Below, piece by piece: positions 9,137 to 15,911 of a DNA stretch of 51,568 bases. This stretch comes from CAJCIY01 sp036379355 (lineage in GTDB: Bacteria > Actinomycetota > Actinomycetes > Mycobacteriales > CAJCIY01), in assembly GCA_036379355.1 (NCBI GenBank), contig DASVGV010000122.1:1-51568 (forward strand), written 5' to 3'. Both the position numbers and the translations under genes were made by a program. Below the pieces are notes generated by a model. That model saw only the letters and a list, made by a program, of their open reading frames with translations, was not told the DNA's origin and ran no database searches. Positions within the stretch are counted from its first letter, which is position 1; every line of letters begins with the position of its first letter.

Positions 9137-9666
9137 GCCTCGCGTCACTCCAATCCCTGCACCGCTACAAGCGCACGCCCTTCGCGGAGGGCTACCCGGC
9201 GGACGTCCTCACGTTCTACTCGCCGGTCGACAACGTCCACGGCGTGCTGCGAGAACTCATCGGCTCCGCGCACCACTCGCTCGTCTGCGCCATGTACGGG
9301 TTCGACGACGACGAGCTGGCCGAGGCGATGAAGGCGAAGCTCTCCGATGGCCACTGCTACGTCTCGCTCACGCTGGACTCGTCCCAGGCCGGGGGAGCAC
9401 ACGAGAAGGCGCTGCTGGCGAAGGACGCGTTCCCGTCGAACTCCGTCGCCGTCGGGAGGTCCGAGAAGGGCGCGATCATGCACCTCAAGCTCCTGATCAT
9501 CGACGGGCTCGACGTGGTGACGGGCTCGACGAACTGGTCCGACTCGGGAGAGTCGAAGCAGGACAACCAGCTCACGGTCGTGCGGAACGCGCTCGTGGCA
9601 GCAGAGGCGAGGTCCCGCGTCGACATGATCCACGAGCACATGCTCACGGCCGCGAGGGCCGCGTGA
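9133..9666 (+). CDS. Phospholipase D-family nuclease (single HKD motif)
   Basis: 177 residues with a GTG start overlapping the previous stop. The motif H-L-K-L-L-I-I-D (His117, Lys119, Asp124) followed by VVTGSTNWSDSG is the diagnostic HKD motif of the PLD superfamily. One copy per chain matches the dimeric Nuc-type endonucleases. YSPVDNVHGVLRELIGSAHHSLVCAMYGF is the usual N-terminal strand-helix unit. It sits between lysis membrane genes, so it may act on nucleic acid at or after lysis, or in the envelope. No signal peptide is evident. Confidence 0.85.
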   Translation: MSLASLQSLHRYKRTPFAEGYPADVLTFYSPVDNVHGVLRELIGSAHHSLVCAMYGFDDDELAEAMKAKLSDGHCYVSLTLDSSQAGGAHEKALLAKDAFPSNSVAVGRSEKGAIMHLKLLIIDGLDVVTGSTNWSDSGESKQDNQLTVVRNALVAAEARSRVDMIHEHMLTAARAA

Positions 9667-9677
9667 AGGGAGATCAC

Positions 9678-9929
9678 ATGGAACTGTCAGCGAAGCAGGT
9701 AGCGAAGGACCTGGCCGCGTACGCCGCGCCGGTCATCGCTGTGCTGTCGGTCCTGGCGAATGTGCCGGGGGCGAGCCACGTCTTCCACGCCACCGGAGCG
9801 ATCCAGGGAGTGCTCGACGCGGTCGTGGTCGTCGCCACCGCCGTCCTCTCGGTCGCGAAGCAGGTGGACAAGTCCGCGGCAGTCGCGTCCGCCGTGAAGG
9901 CCGTCCGGGCCAAGAAGGCGGCGAAGTGA
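9678..9929 (+). CDS. Putative holin, two TM helices
   Basis: 83 residues; the ATG follows AAGGGAG. Two hydrophobic segments (AAYAAPVIAVLSVLANV and GVLDAVVVVATAVLSVA) and a short, very basic C-terminal tail (VKAVRAKKAAK) match small class II holins. This is the best holin candidate of the four membrane proteins in the cassette by size and topology. Confidence 0.65.
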   Translation: MELSAKQVAKDLAAYAAPVIAVLSVLANVPGASHVFHATGAIQGVLDAVVVVATAVLSVAKQVDKSAAVASAVKAVRAKKAAK

Positions 9930-10639
9930 CCCTCATGCTCGGCAGGCTCCCTGCGGTCCGACCGCACGGACTCAAGACGCTCTCTGCCTACGCGACCAAG
10001 CGCCTCCCGGCGCCACCGAAGGCTGTGGAGTACGGCCGCGGTGTCACCGGCTGGGGCATGGACGCGAATGACCGGTACGGCTGCTGCACCATCGCGGGAG
10101 CGGCCCACCTGCTCGCCGCGTGGGACTCCGAGGTCTCCGAGCACGACCCGGTTCCCAATGCGGACGACGTGATCGACCAGTATCTCCGCATCACGGGGGG
10201 CCAGGACACGGGCTGCGTCGAGGCAGACGTCCTCTCGCTCTGGCACCGCTCCGGGCTGTTCGGCGGCGCTCCGATCGCCGGCTACGCGCCGGTCGACCCG
10301 AGGGACATCATCGCCGTCCACCAGGCGATCGCGTTCTACGGCGGCGCGTACCTCGGGGTGACGCTGCCGGAGTCAGCCGAGGAGCAGTTCGCCGACGGCG
10401 CGCGGTGGACGGTAGAACCCGGCTCCCCGGTGCTCGGGGGCCACTGCGTCGTCGCCGTCGGGTACGACTCGCTCGGCCTGTCCTGCGTGACATGGGGGAA
10501 GGTCGCTCGAGTCACGTACCCGTGGCTCTCGGCGTACATGGACGAGTGCTGGGCCATCGTCCCGCACCAGTTCGTCGAGGCCGCGAGGGGCCCCGCTCTC
10601 GACCTCGAATCGCTCGAAGCGGACCTGGCGGCGCTGTGA
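9926..10639 (+). CDS. Papain-like cysteine peptidase-like protein
   Basis: 237 residues. The segment DRYGCCTIAGAAHL places a Cys at the head of a helix, and GGHCVVAVGYD provides the His on a strand, the order and spacing of papain-fold peptidases and bacteriocin-type C39/C70 proteins. Related sequences occur in actinobacterial phages, usually unannotated. It could process a virion or wall peptide. The start overlaps the holin stop (ATGA-like junction). Confidence 0.55.
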   Translation: MTLMLGRLPAVRPHGLKTLSAYATKRLPAPPKAVEYGRGVTGWGMDANDRYGCCTIAGAAHLLAAWDSEVSEHDPVPNADDVIDQYLRITGGQDTGCVEADVLSLWHRSGLFGGAPIAGYAPVDPRDIIAVHQAIAFYGGAYLGVTLPESAEEQFADGARWTVEPGSPVLGGHCVVAVGYDSLGLSCVTWGKVARVTYPWLSAYMDECWAIVPHQFVEAARGPALDLESLEADLAAL

Positions 10640-11142
10640 CGACCGTCATCCAGGCCGACGGGGCCGGAGTGGTCGAGTCCGACCTGTCCTCCGTCGGGGG
10701 CGCGCTCACGTTCCTCCGGCCCCCGGCCGGCGCCGAGCCGTCGCGGACTGTCGCGTTCGCGCGAGGCGAGGTCGGCGCGCACTACGGCTTCCTCACGATC
10801 GGGTCCATCGCGGTCGACATCCTCACGCCGTCGTGGCTGCACGTCCCGGTCATGCGCCCGGGTACGTGGATCTGCTCCGCGTTCGCTGCGGAGGCCCTGC
10901 GCTTCGGGGGCTGGTACCACCGCTGGCCGGACATCTACCAGGTGACCCCCGCGGAGCTGCTGCACGGGATGCTCGCCACCGGATCGACTGAGGTCACTGT
11001 GGACGCGCTGATGCCGGGCGACATCGGTTTCGCGCACGGCAGCGGGCTCGTCGCGTGGGCGATCCGGCTCGGCCAGCGGGTCGCGAGCGAGCAGGACAGC
11101 CAGGTGAACCACGCGTTCGTGATCGGAGCGACCGGTGGCTAG
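10636..11142 (+). CDS. Permuted NlpC/P60 (YiiX-like) hydrolase-like protein
   Basis: 168 residues, GTG start overlapping upstream stop. It contains a WICSAFAAEALRFGG segment (Cys nucleophile type) and, later, PGDIGFAHG plus a W-A-I-R-L-G-Q helix and VNHAFVIG (His type). In YiiX-like proteins the GDI/His half normally comes first and the ICS half second. Here the order is reversed. Substrate unknown; amide hydrolysis of wall or lipid is the usual family role. Confidence 0.5.
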   Translation: MTTVIQADGAGVVESDLSSVGGALTFLRPPAGAEPSRTVAFARGEVGAHYGFLTIGSIAVDILTPSWLHVPVMRPGTWICSAFAAEALRFGGWYHRWPDIYQVTPAELLHGMLATGSTEVTVDALMPGDIGFAHGSGLVAWAIRLGQRVASEQDSQVNHAFVIGATGG

Positions 11143-11365
11143 CAAGTACGCGCAGGCGAAGGCCAAGGGCATCAAGGTGCTCCCGAAGGGGACGAAGGTC
11201 TCCTGGCACTACCGCTCGGCCATCGGCCACGGGAAGGTGAAGGGCATCCACAAGCTCGGCACTTCAGCAGACAAGACCGAGTACGACATCTCGGAGTCCG
11301 ATCACCACCCTGGCGAACCGGACGTGGTGCGCCACTACGGCTCCGCTCTCACCGTCGAGCACTGA
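11135..11365 (+). CDS. DUF2945 (hypervirulence-associated Tudor-like) protein
   Basis: 76 residues. GTKVSWHY near the N-terminus, a short HGKVKGI strand, TEYDISESDHH and a final HYGSALTVE match the DUF2945 pattern (KVSW...G.V...Y.I..D......H.GSAL). The family is small and beta-rich with a proposed Tudor-like fold and unclear role. It overlaps the tail end of the convergent integrase gene by about 30 nt. Confidence 0.75.
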   Translation: MASKYAQAKAKGIKVLPKGTKVSWHYRSAIGHGKVKGIHKLGTSADKTEYDISESDHHPGEPDVVRHYGSALTVEH

Positions 11366-12429
11366 GCGAGGACGTTCCCGAGAGCGTCCGCCGCGGCGAC
11401 GTCGGCCGCGTCGACCGCGTGCGTGTACCTGAGCACCGTCGAGAGCTGCTGGTGGCCGAGCCGGGCCATGATCGCGCGGACCGGCACCCCCGCCGCTCCC
11501 ATCTGCGTGCCGGCGAAGTGCCGGAGGTCGTGGAACCGGCACGCCCCGCCGCACAGCTTGTTCCAGCGGCGCGAGAGGTCGTCGGGCCGGACCGGCTCGT
11601 CGCTGCCCCCGAGGACCCTCCGGTCGCCGCAGGGCTCCATCTGGCGCAGCATCGCGACGGTGCGGGCGTCGAGGGCCAGGACCCGCGTCCTCCCGCTCTT
11701 CGTGGTGCGCTCGACGAGCTCTGCTCCCACGACGCCCACGGACCTCGACACGACGACCTTCGCGCCGTCGAGGTCCACGTCGCTCCACCGGAGCGCCACG
11801 ATCTCCCCGCGGCGCATCCCCGTCACCACGGCGACGGACGCTGCGACCGCGAGCGTGGGGTCCGATGACCACGCGGCGCCGATCCACGCCGCGACCTGTG
11901 CCGGCTCCGGCGGCTCGTGACCTGCCTCCTTCGGGACGCTCGGCGCCCGGACGCCGGTGAGGGGAGCGACCTGGCCCCACCGCTCCGCGAGCGACCACGC
12001 CGCCATCAGCACCGTGTGGCACTGGCGGACCGTGGAAGGAGCTCTCCCCTCCCGCAGCCACGCCGCGTACTGGCGCTCGATCACCGCAGCGGTCATTACA
12101 GATGCGTGTAAGGACCCGAAGGCCGGGACGAGCCACCCGTCGACCTTCGCCCGGTACGCGACGAGCGTGGCCGGGGACACTCCGCGCGTCTCGACATCCG
12201 CGAGCCATTGGCGCAGCACGGCCTCCGCGGTCACGCCGTCGTCCCTGCGCTCCGGGACGAGGCCCCGCAACGCGCGCTCGGCGTCCCTGCGCGTGCCGGC
12301 CACGACCTTGCTCGCCCGCGAACGCCGGCCGTCCGCCCTCGGACCCTCGGCCGTCACCCGCCACGATCGAGCGCCGCGCCTCACGACGGACCCGCTCCCC
12401 GGCGCCCTGCGTGTGGTACCTTCACCCAT
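11335..12429 (-). CDS. int: Tyrosine recombinase/integrase 1
   Basis: 364 residues on the minus strand. It has an N-terminal SAM-like core-binding region, then catalytic motifs GMRRGEI (Arg I, about residue 205), FHDLRH (about 300) and LGH...LRYTH (Tyr about 334). I chose the ATG at 12429 because GGGAAGG lies upstream within the leader GACCTTGGGAAGG, a motif shared with four other phage genes. An ATG at 12444 is in frame. It lies directly downstream of a second integrase and is separated from it by a 12-bp hairpin. It may act on the same attP, in excision, or on a different site. Confidence 0.9.
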   Translation of the reverse strand: MGEGTTRRAPGSGSVVRRGARSWRVTAEGPRADGRRSRASKVVAGTRRDAERALRGLVPERRDDGVTAEAVLRQWLADVETRGVSPATLVAYRAKVDGWLVPAFGSLHASVMTAAVIERQYAAWLREGRAPSTVRQCHTVLMAAWSLAERWGQVAPLTGVRAPSVPKEAGHEPPEPAQVAAWIGAAWSSDPTLAVAASVAVVTGMRRGEIVALRWSDVDLDGAKVVVSRSVGVVGAELVERTTKSGRTRVLALDARTVAMLRQMEPCGDRRVLGGSDEPVRPDDLSRRWNKLCGGACRFHDLRHFAGTQMGAAGVPVRAIMARLGHQQLSTVLRYTHAVDAADVAAADALGNVLAQCSTVRAEP

Positions 12430-12452
12430 GCTGAACCTTCCCAAGGTCGGCA

Positions 12453-12488
12453 GATGCCCCGGACTGGCTACCGCTGGTCCGGGGCATC
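12453..12488 (-). terminator. Hairpin between the two integrase genes
   Basis: GATGCCCCGGAC (12453-12464) and GTCCGGGGCATC (12477-12488) form a perfect 12-bp stem with a 12-nt loop. It overlaps the stop codon of integrase 2 and precedes the leader of integrase 1. There is no U-run, so it may be a terminator, an attenuator, or a structure controlling integrase 1 translation. Confidence 0.6.
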
Positions 12489-13667
12489 ATCGCGTCCGGG
12501 GCCGAGTGCTCGGCCGAGGACTCCTGCTGCTTCCGCGTCCCGCGTCGCCAGGACGTGCGCGTAGACCCGGAGCGTCACGCTCGGGTCGGCATGGCCCAGT
12601 CTCCCCGCGACCGTCGCGACGTCCACCCCGGCCCCGACCATCTCCGTCGCGGAAGCGTGGCGGAGATCGTGGAAGCGGAACGGCCACGGCCGGCCCGTCT
12701 CGCGCTCCTGGCGCTTCGTGAGCCTGCTCCATGCCTGGGTCACGGTGTCGGGCATGAGCGGGTCGCCGGAGAGGCCCGGAGCGAACACGTAGGCGTCGTC
12801 CGGGACCGGGGTTCCTGCGACAGCGGCGCGCTCGCGCAGGCGCTCGGCCCGCAGCTCGACGGCCCGCTCCGCCATCGCGTCGAGGGTGACCCGGCGCCTG
12901 CCCGCGCGCGACTTCGGCTCCTTCACCCCCCACCGGCCGCCCGCCTGCCAGACGGACCGCGAGACCGTGGCGACGGTCATCGGGGGCTCGCCGGGGAAGC
13001 GCGTCACGTCGGAGAACCGCAGCCCGCAGATCTCCCCGCGGCGCATCCCAGTGAGGACCGCGAAGACGACGATCTCAGCGAGGCCCGGGTCGCGGCCCGC
13101 GTCTGCCGCCTCGACGAGCTGGCGCACCTCGCGCATCGTGGGGGCGACGGGGCGCTCCGTCGTCCTCGGCGCGACATCGACCCGGTCCATCGGGGAGCGG
13201 TCGAGCCACCCCCACCGCACGGCGACCCTCAGAGCCGCGGAGAGCACCTGGTGGGCGCTGCGGACGTTCGCAGCGGTCTTCCCGGACTCCCGGAGGACGC
13301 GGTACCACGACTCGACGTCACGCGGGCCGAGGTCGCAGAGCCGGACGGACGCGAGGGGCCCCGACGCGACGAGCCGGGCCTTCGTGCGGTACCCGTCGAT
13401 CGTGGTCGGGGAGACGCGGGGCTCCCGGTCCTCGAGCCAGAGCCCCAGGAACGCTCCGACGCTCATCTCGGACCCGGGCCTCTCGGCGTCGGCAGCGGCC
13501 TGTAGCGCGCGCTGCGCCTTCTCCGCAGACCTCCGGCCGGATCCGGGCTCCTTGCGCGACGCCGTGTACGTCGCCCAGCGCCACCGCTTCCTGCCCGTCG
13601 CCGGGTCCGTGCCGGCGTAGGCTCTGATCTCCCAGTGGCCGGGGGACCGTTCCCGGACGTTCGCCAT
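12468..13667 (-). CDS. int: Tyrosine recombinase/integrase 2 (attP-proximal)
   Basis: 399 residues, minus strand. The N-terminus (HWEIRAYAGTDPATGRKRW) is the arm-binding domain typical of actinophage integrases. Then come a SAM-like domain (about 70-170) and the catalytic domain: GMRRGEI (about 208), FHDLRH (about 333), LGH...LRVYAH (Tyr about 368). I chose the ATG at 13667 because the domain begins immediately after it. The start lies 60 nt from the tRNA-like attP core, the classical arrangement, so this is the more likely integration enzyme. Confidence 0.93.
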   Translation of the reverse strand: MANVRERSPGHWEIRAYAGTDPATGRKRWRWATYTASRKEPGSGRRSAEKAQRALQAAADAERPGSEMSVGAFLGLWLEDREPRVSPTTIDGYRTKARLVASGPLASVRLCDLGPRDVESWYRVLRESGKTAANVRSAHQVLSAALRVAVRWGWLDRSPMDRVDVAPRTTERPVAPTMREVRQLVEAADAGRDPGLAEIVVFAVLTGMRRGEICGLRFSDVTRFPGEPPMTVATVSRSVWQAGGRWGVKEPKSRAGRRRVTLDAMAERAVELRAERLRERAAVAGTPVPDDAYVFAPGLSGDPLMPDTVTQAWSRLTKRQERETGRPWPFRFHDLRHASATEMVGAGVDVATVAGRLGHADPSVTLRVYAHVLATRDAEAAGVLGRALGPGRDDAPDQR

Positions 13668-13676
13668 GCCACGAGA

Positions 13677-13697
13677 GTAGGGTTTCGGTAGGGCAAG
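13677..13697. promoter_or_regulatory. attP left arm: paired integrase arm-type sites
   Basis: Two direct copies, GTAGGGTTTC (13677-13686) and GTAGGGCAAG (13688-13697), are spaced exactly 11 bp, one helical turn. Matching copies lie on the other side of the core at 13871 and 13882. This layout is that of arm-binding sites for a tyrosine integrase. Confidence 0.6.
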
Positions 13698-13727
13698 CGT
13701 CAAGTGCCCGATGAGAAATCCCAGGTG

Positions 13728-13765
13728 GCCCCCGTAGCTCAGAGGATAGAGCGACGGTTTCCTAA
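13728..13765 (+). other. attP: attP core: 5' half of a tRNA-Arg(CCU)
   Basis: These bases read as the acceptor strand GCCCCCG, TA, a D-arm with GCTC/GAGC stem, ACGGT and the anticodon loop TTCCTAA with anticodon CCT. The next bases do not form the 3' side of the anticodon stem, so only the 5' half is present. It adjoins integrase 2 and lies between two pairs of arm-like repeats. The likely attB is a host tRNA-Arg(CCU) gene. Most actinophage attP cores carry the 3' half, so this one is unusual. Confidence 0.75.
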
Positions 13766-13870
13766 TGCGTGCCCGTCCGAGCACCTACCGCCTGACCTGG
13801 GCATTCTCCGCCGACCTACGCACGCACTCGGCATCCTGAGCAGGGATCGGCAACAGGTCGCCCGCGCGGA

Positions 13871-13891
13871 GTAGGGCAGGAGTAGGGCAGG
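13871..13891. promoter_or_regulatory. attP right arm: paired integrase arm-type sites
   Basis: GTAGGGCAGG occurs at 13871-13880 and again at 13882-13891, 11 bp apart, in the same orientation as the left-arm copies. The symmetry about the tRNA-like core supports an integrase intasome. Confidence 0.6.
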
Positions 13892-13893
13892 AG

Positions 13894-14385
13894 TCAGGAA
13901 GCCGAGGACCCGACCGCCGCTGCCGGCAGGCCGAGGTCGGAGCGGAGAGCGTCGGAGTCGGCTGCCTCCGTGGCCTCGTCGCTAACGATGTCCTGGTCTA
14001 CCTCGGACGCGTCGGACACGGTGTCGGTCGCCAGTTGCGTCACGTCCGCGGCGAGCTTGTCGAGGACCGCTTCGAGCGCCTTCGCGTCGCCCGTCGCTGA
14101 CGCGGGGTACGAGAGTCCGCGGAGCTTCGATGCCGCCGACGAGAACGCCGACGCGATCGCGTCGTCCGCGGCGGTCTCGTCCTTGATCTGCCGGTCCTTC
14201 GTGACAGCGGCGTTCCCTTCGTTGATGATCGCGAGCACCTGCGGGCCGACCGACGGCGCCGACGGGTGCGCCGCTGGCACTGCCGCATGGGCCGGAGCTG
14301 GGGTCGCGCTCGACGCCGACCCGCACGCCGCGAGCCCGAGCGCGCCGAGTGCCGCGACCCCCGCTGCGATGATCTTCCGTGTCAT
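13894..14385 (-). CDS. Secreted lipoprotein, possible superinfection-exclusion factor
   Basis: 163 residues. The N-terminus MTRKIIAAGVAALGALG is a lipoprotein signal, with lipobox LAAC at residues 18-21. The mature part is Ala/Ser/Asp-rich and helical. GGAGGAGG precedes the ATG. A leftward lipoprotein gene between integrase and repressor is typical of prophage-expressed cargo in actinophages. A role in exclusion or lysogenic conversion is inferred from position, not shown by sequence. Confidence 0.75.
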   Translation of the reverse strand: MTRKIIAAGVAALGALGLAACGSASSATPAPAHAAVPAAHPSAPSVGPQVLAIINEGNAAVTKDRQIKDETAADDAIASAFSSAASKLRGLSYPASATGDAKALEAVLDKLAADVTQLATDTVSDASEVDQDIVSDEATEAADSDALRSDLGLPAAAVGSSAS

Positions 14386-14400
14386 GGCTTCCTCCTCCCG

Positions 14401-14418
14401 CCGCGCCGATCGGCGCGG
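14401..14418. promoter_or_regulatory. 18-bp perfect palindrome upstream of the lipoprotein gene
   Basis: CCGCGCCGATCGGCGCGG is a perfect dyad lying 16 bp before the lipoprotein ATG. It could be a protein-binding operator or a hairpin in the mRNA leader. A second, smaller dyad CCCATCCATGGG lies at 14437-14448. Confidence 0.5.
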
Positions 14419-14472
14419 TCGCGACCTCGCAACCTACCCATCCATGGGAAAACAACACGTGATCCTTGCGCC

Positions 14473-14521
14473 GCGGCCGAAGCGGTCGTACCATGCGCCC
14501 GACACCGCAGACCTTGGGAGG
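14473..14521 (+). promoter_or_regulatory. Promoter and conserved leader of the 14527 gene
   Basis: TTGCGC, a 17-bp spacer and TACCAT form a plausible sigma70-type promoter. The transcript then carries GACCTTGGGAGG immediately before the ATG. The same 12-nt leader occurs ahead of integrase 1 (one extra A) and the genes at 31774, 32574 and 33410. Confidence 0.55.
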
Positions 14522-14526
14522 GGACG

Positions 14527-14754
14527 ATGGAGACGGTACCGTGCGCGGGGAGCGTCGCGCAGCTAGCGTGCGCCGCGTGCCCGATGGCTCGCCACATCGC
14601 GGCGCTGTACGACGACGTGGCCCGGCTGGACCAGGAACGCGAAGTCGCTCTGAGCGTCATCGCGTCCGTCGAGGCTGAACGCGCCGCCCGGTGCTCGGGT
14701 CCCTATCGCGCTCGGCCCGGTCTGCGCGTAGTTGCGCCGCTCGCCGCCACGTAG
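14527..14754 (+). CDS. Small Cys-containing protein with coiled-coil segment
   Basis: 75 residues, with the ribosome site inside the shared leader GACCTTGGGAGG. N-terminal CAGSVAQLACAACPMARH could bind a metal. The rest is a helix with heptad character (LYDDVARLDQEREVALSVI). Its 3' end overlaps the convergent HTH gene by 98 nt, so expression of the two may interfere. No family recognised; the promoter class suggests expression with lysogeny genes. Confidence 0.6.
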   Translation: METVPCAGSVAQLACAACPMARHIAALYDDVARLDQEREVALSVIASVEAERAARCSGPYRARPGLRVVAPLAAT

Positions 14755-14956
14755 ACCGGCCGCACATCTCCGCGGCCTGGGCCTCGCTGATGCCCAGCCA
14801 CGCCTCGAACTTCTCCCACATCTCCCGGTGCTGCGGGACGGTGCCGTCGCGCCAGTCGTAGAGCGACTGCGTGGGGACATCGAAGCGTCGTGCCAGGTCC
14901 GCGAATCTCTCGCTCGTCTCGGTGAGCACTTCCGCGAGCGTCGCCTGATTCGTCAT
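14657..14956 (-). CDS. HTH DNA-binding protein, candidate immunity repressor
   Basis: 99 residues, minus strand. RFADLARRFDVPTQSLYDWRDGTVPQHREMW has the spacing of a helix-turn-helix. It is transcribed in the lysogenic direction together with the lipoprotein and integrases and diverges from a Cro-like gene across three dyad operators. The promoter (TTGACA 14992-14987, CACGCT 14968-14963) places the transcript start at or next to the ATG, so the mRNA is probably leaderless. The C-terminus is basic. CI-like role is inferred from orientation and context. Confidence 0.65.
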   Translation of the reverse strand: MTNQATLAEVLTETSERFADLARRFDVPTQSLYDWRDGTVPQHREMWEKFEAWLGISEAQAAEMCGRSTWRRAAQLRADRAERDRDPSTGRRVQPRRTR

Positions 14957-14984
14957 CCACCGAGCGTGCCACTCTCGGTCGCCA

Positions 14985-15056
14985 CTTGTCAAGGGAGTAT
15001 TCACTGTCGGCGCGAACCAATAGGTCGTTGACAACGGGCAATAAATCGTTGACAAC
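14985..15056. promoter_or_regulatory. Switch operators: three 9-bp dyads between divergent HTH genes
   Basis: CTTGTCAAG (14985-14993) and two copies of GTTGACAAC (15027-15035, 15048-15056) are each 4+1+4 dyads. The two GTTGACAAC copies lie in a 15-bp direct repeat with 21-bp spacing, two helical turns. The first overlaps the -35 of the leftward promoter and the last overlaps the -35 of the rightward promoter, as expected for repressor operators. Confidence 0.75.
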
Positions 15057-15084
15057 GGGCGTGAGGTCCGTCATGATCTCCCCG
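15049..15084 (+). promoter_or_regulatory. Rightward early promoter (PR-like), leaderless
   Basis: TTGACA (15049-15054), a 17-bp spacer and CATGAT (15072-15077) place the start point at about 15084, the GTG of the Cro-like gene. No ribosome site is present, so a leaderless transcript is likely. The -35 is embedded in the operator GTTGACAAC. Confidence 0.7.
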
Positions 15085-15281
15085 TGGACCACACGATCGA
15101 GGTGCCCATCGGGACGTTGCTCCGCTACGAACGCGAGCGCCGGCACCTGACGCAGCAGGTCGTCGGCGACGCGATCGGCGTGACGAAGGAGGCGGTCTCC
15201 CTGTGGGAGACCGGCGTCACCGAGCCGAATCCTCGGAACCGTGCCGCCCTCCGCTCCTGGCTGGACGAGACCGCGCCGTGA
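15084..15281 (+). CDS. XRE/Cro-family HTH regulator
   Basis: 65 residues. LLRYERERRHLTQQVVGDAIGVTKEAVSLWETGVTEP is a typical XRE helix-turn-helix (R-x4-LTQ...GV....S.WE.G...P). It is the first gene of the rightward early operon, divergent from the candidate repressor, so it occupies the Cro position. The GTG is at the predicted transcript start. It overlaps the next gene by 4 nt. Confidence 0.85.
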   Translation: MDHTIEVPIGTLLRYERERRHLTQQVVGDAIGVTKEAVSLWETGVTEPNPRNRAALRSWLDETAP

Positions 15282-15466
15282 CGACCCGCCTCTACCTGAG
15301 CATCGACATCGTGCTCGACGCCCCCCATCCCTGGTGCTCGGACACCCCGCCGGGGCTCGTCGTCCACCCTGTCGGCGTCCCCGAGGAATCGGTGCTAGCG
15401 GGGCTCCGCCACGAGGAGCAGATCGGCGTCGCGTACGCGGCGGCGTACTACCGGGCCGAGCAGTGA
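15278..15466 (+). CDS. Small protein, paralogue of next gene
   Basis: 62 residues, GTG start in a GTGA overlap. The core TTRLYLSIDIVLDAPHPWC...GLVVHPVGV aligns with the next product (IDLVIPEDHPWS...LRVHEVGE), so the two genes look like a tandem duplication. Beta-strand-rich; unknown function. Confidence 0.6.
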   Translation: MTTRLYLSIDIVLDAPHPWCSDTPPGLVVHPVGVPEESVLAGLRHEEQIGVAYAAAYYRAEQ

Positions 15467-15624
15467 CGCCGCTCGTCGTGACGATCGACCTGGTCATCCC
15501 GGAAGACCACCCGTGGAGTAAGCGGTTCCCCCGAGAACTGCGCGTCCACGAGGTCGGGGAGCTCGAGCCGCACCTCACCGTCTCTCTCATGAGCGATCCG
15601 TTCGGCGGGAACGCGGGGTCGTGA
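15463..15624 (+). CDS. Small protein, paralogue of previous gene
   Basis: 53 residues, GTG start overlapping the upstream stop. It shares the I-D-x-V...HPW...VHxVG core with the preceding product. Unknown function. Confidence 0.6.
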   Translation: MTPLVVTIDLVIPEDHPWSKRFPRELRVHEVGELEPHLTVSLMSDPFGGNAGS

Positions 15625-15911
15625 CCGGCGTCGAGATCGCCGTCGGGGCGACGCACCTCCCCGTCGAGCTGACGACGACGGAGGCCGCGTCCTTCCTCGG
15701 CCGCTCCGTGCGGACCGTCTGCGCCCAGTGCCAGCAGGGCCTCCTGCCGACGATGCCGGGCAGGCAGAACAAGTCGTCGTACCGCGTCCCTACTGCTCGC
15801 CTGCTGGAGATGCTCGGCATCGCGTTCGAGATCGTCCCCGTCGGGGGCAGCGGCAGCCCGGAGCCTGGCGCCCCGCCCCGCGCCGGTTGGCCCTACGAGG
15901 AGGAACCATGA
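15621..15911 (+). CDS. HTH protein, excisionase-like
   Basis: 96 residues. LTTTEAASFLGRSVRTVCAQCQQGLLPTMPG...SSYRVPTARLLEML follows the winged-HTH pattern of MerR/excisionase (HTH_17) proteins: helix-turn-helix, wing, then a terminal helix. In a temperate phage with a tyrosine integrase, the early rightward operon is the normal place for a recombination directionality factor. That role is inferred. It could also be a regulator. Confidence 0.65.
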   Translation: MTGVEIAVGATHLPVELTTTEAASFLGRSVRTVCAQCQQGLLPTMPGRQNKSSYRVPTARLLEMLGIAFEIVPVGGSGSPEPGAPPRAGWPYEEEP

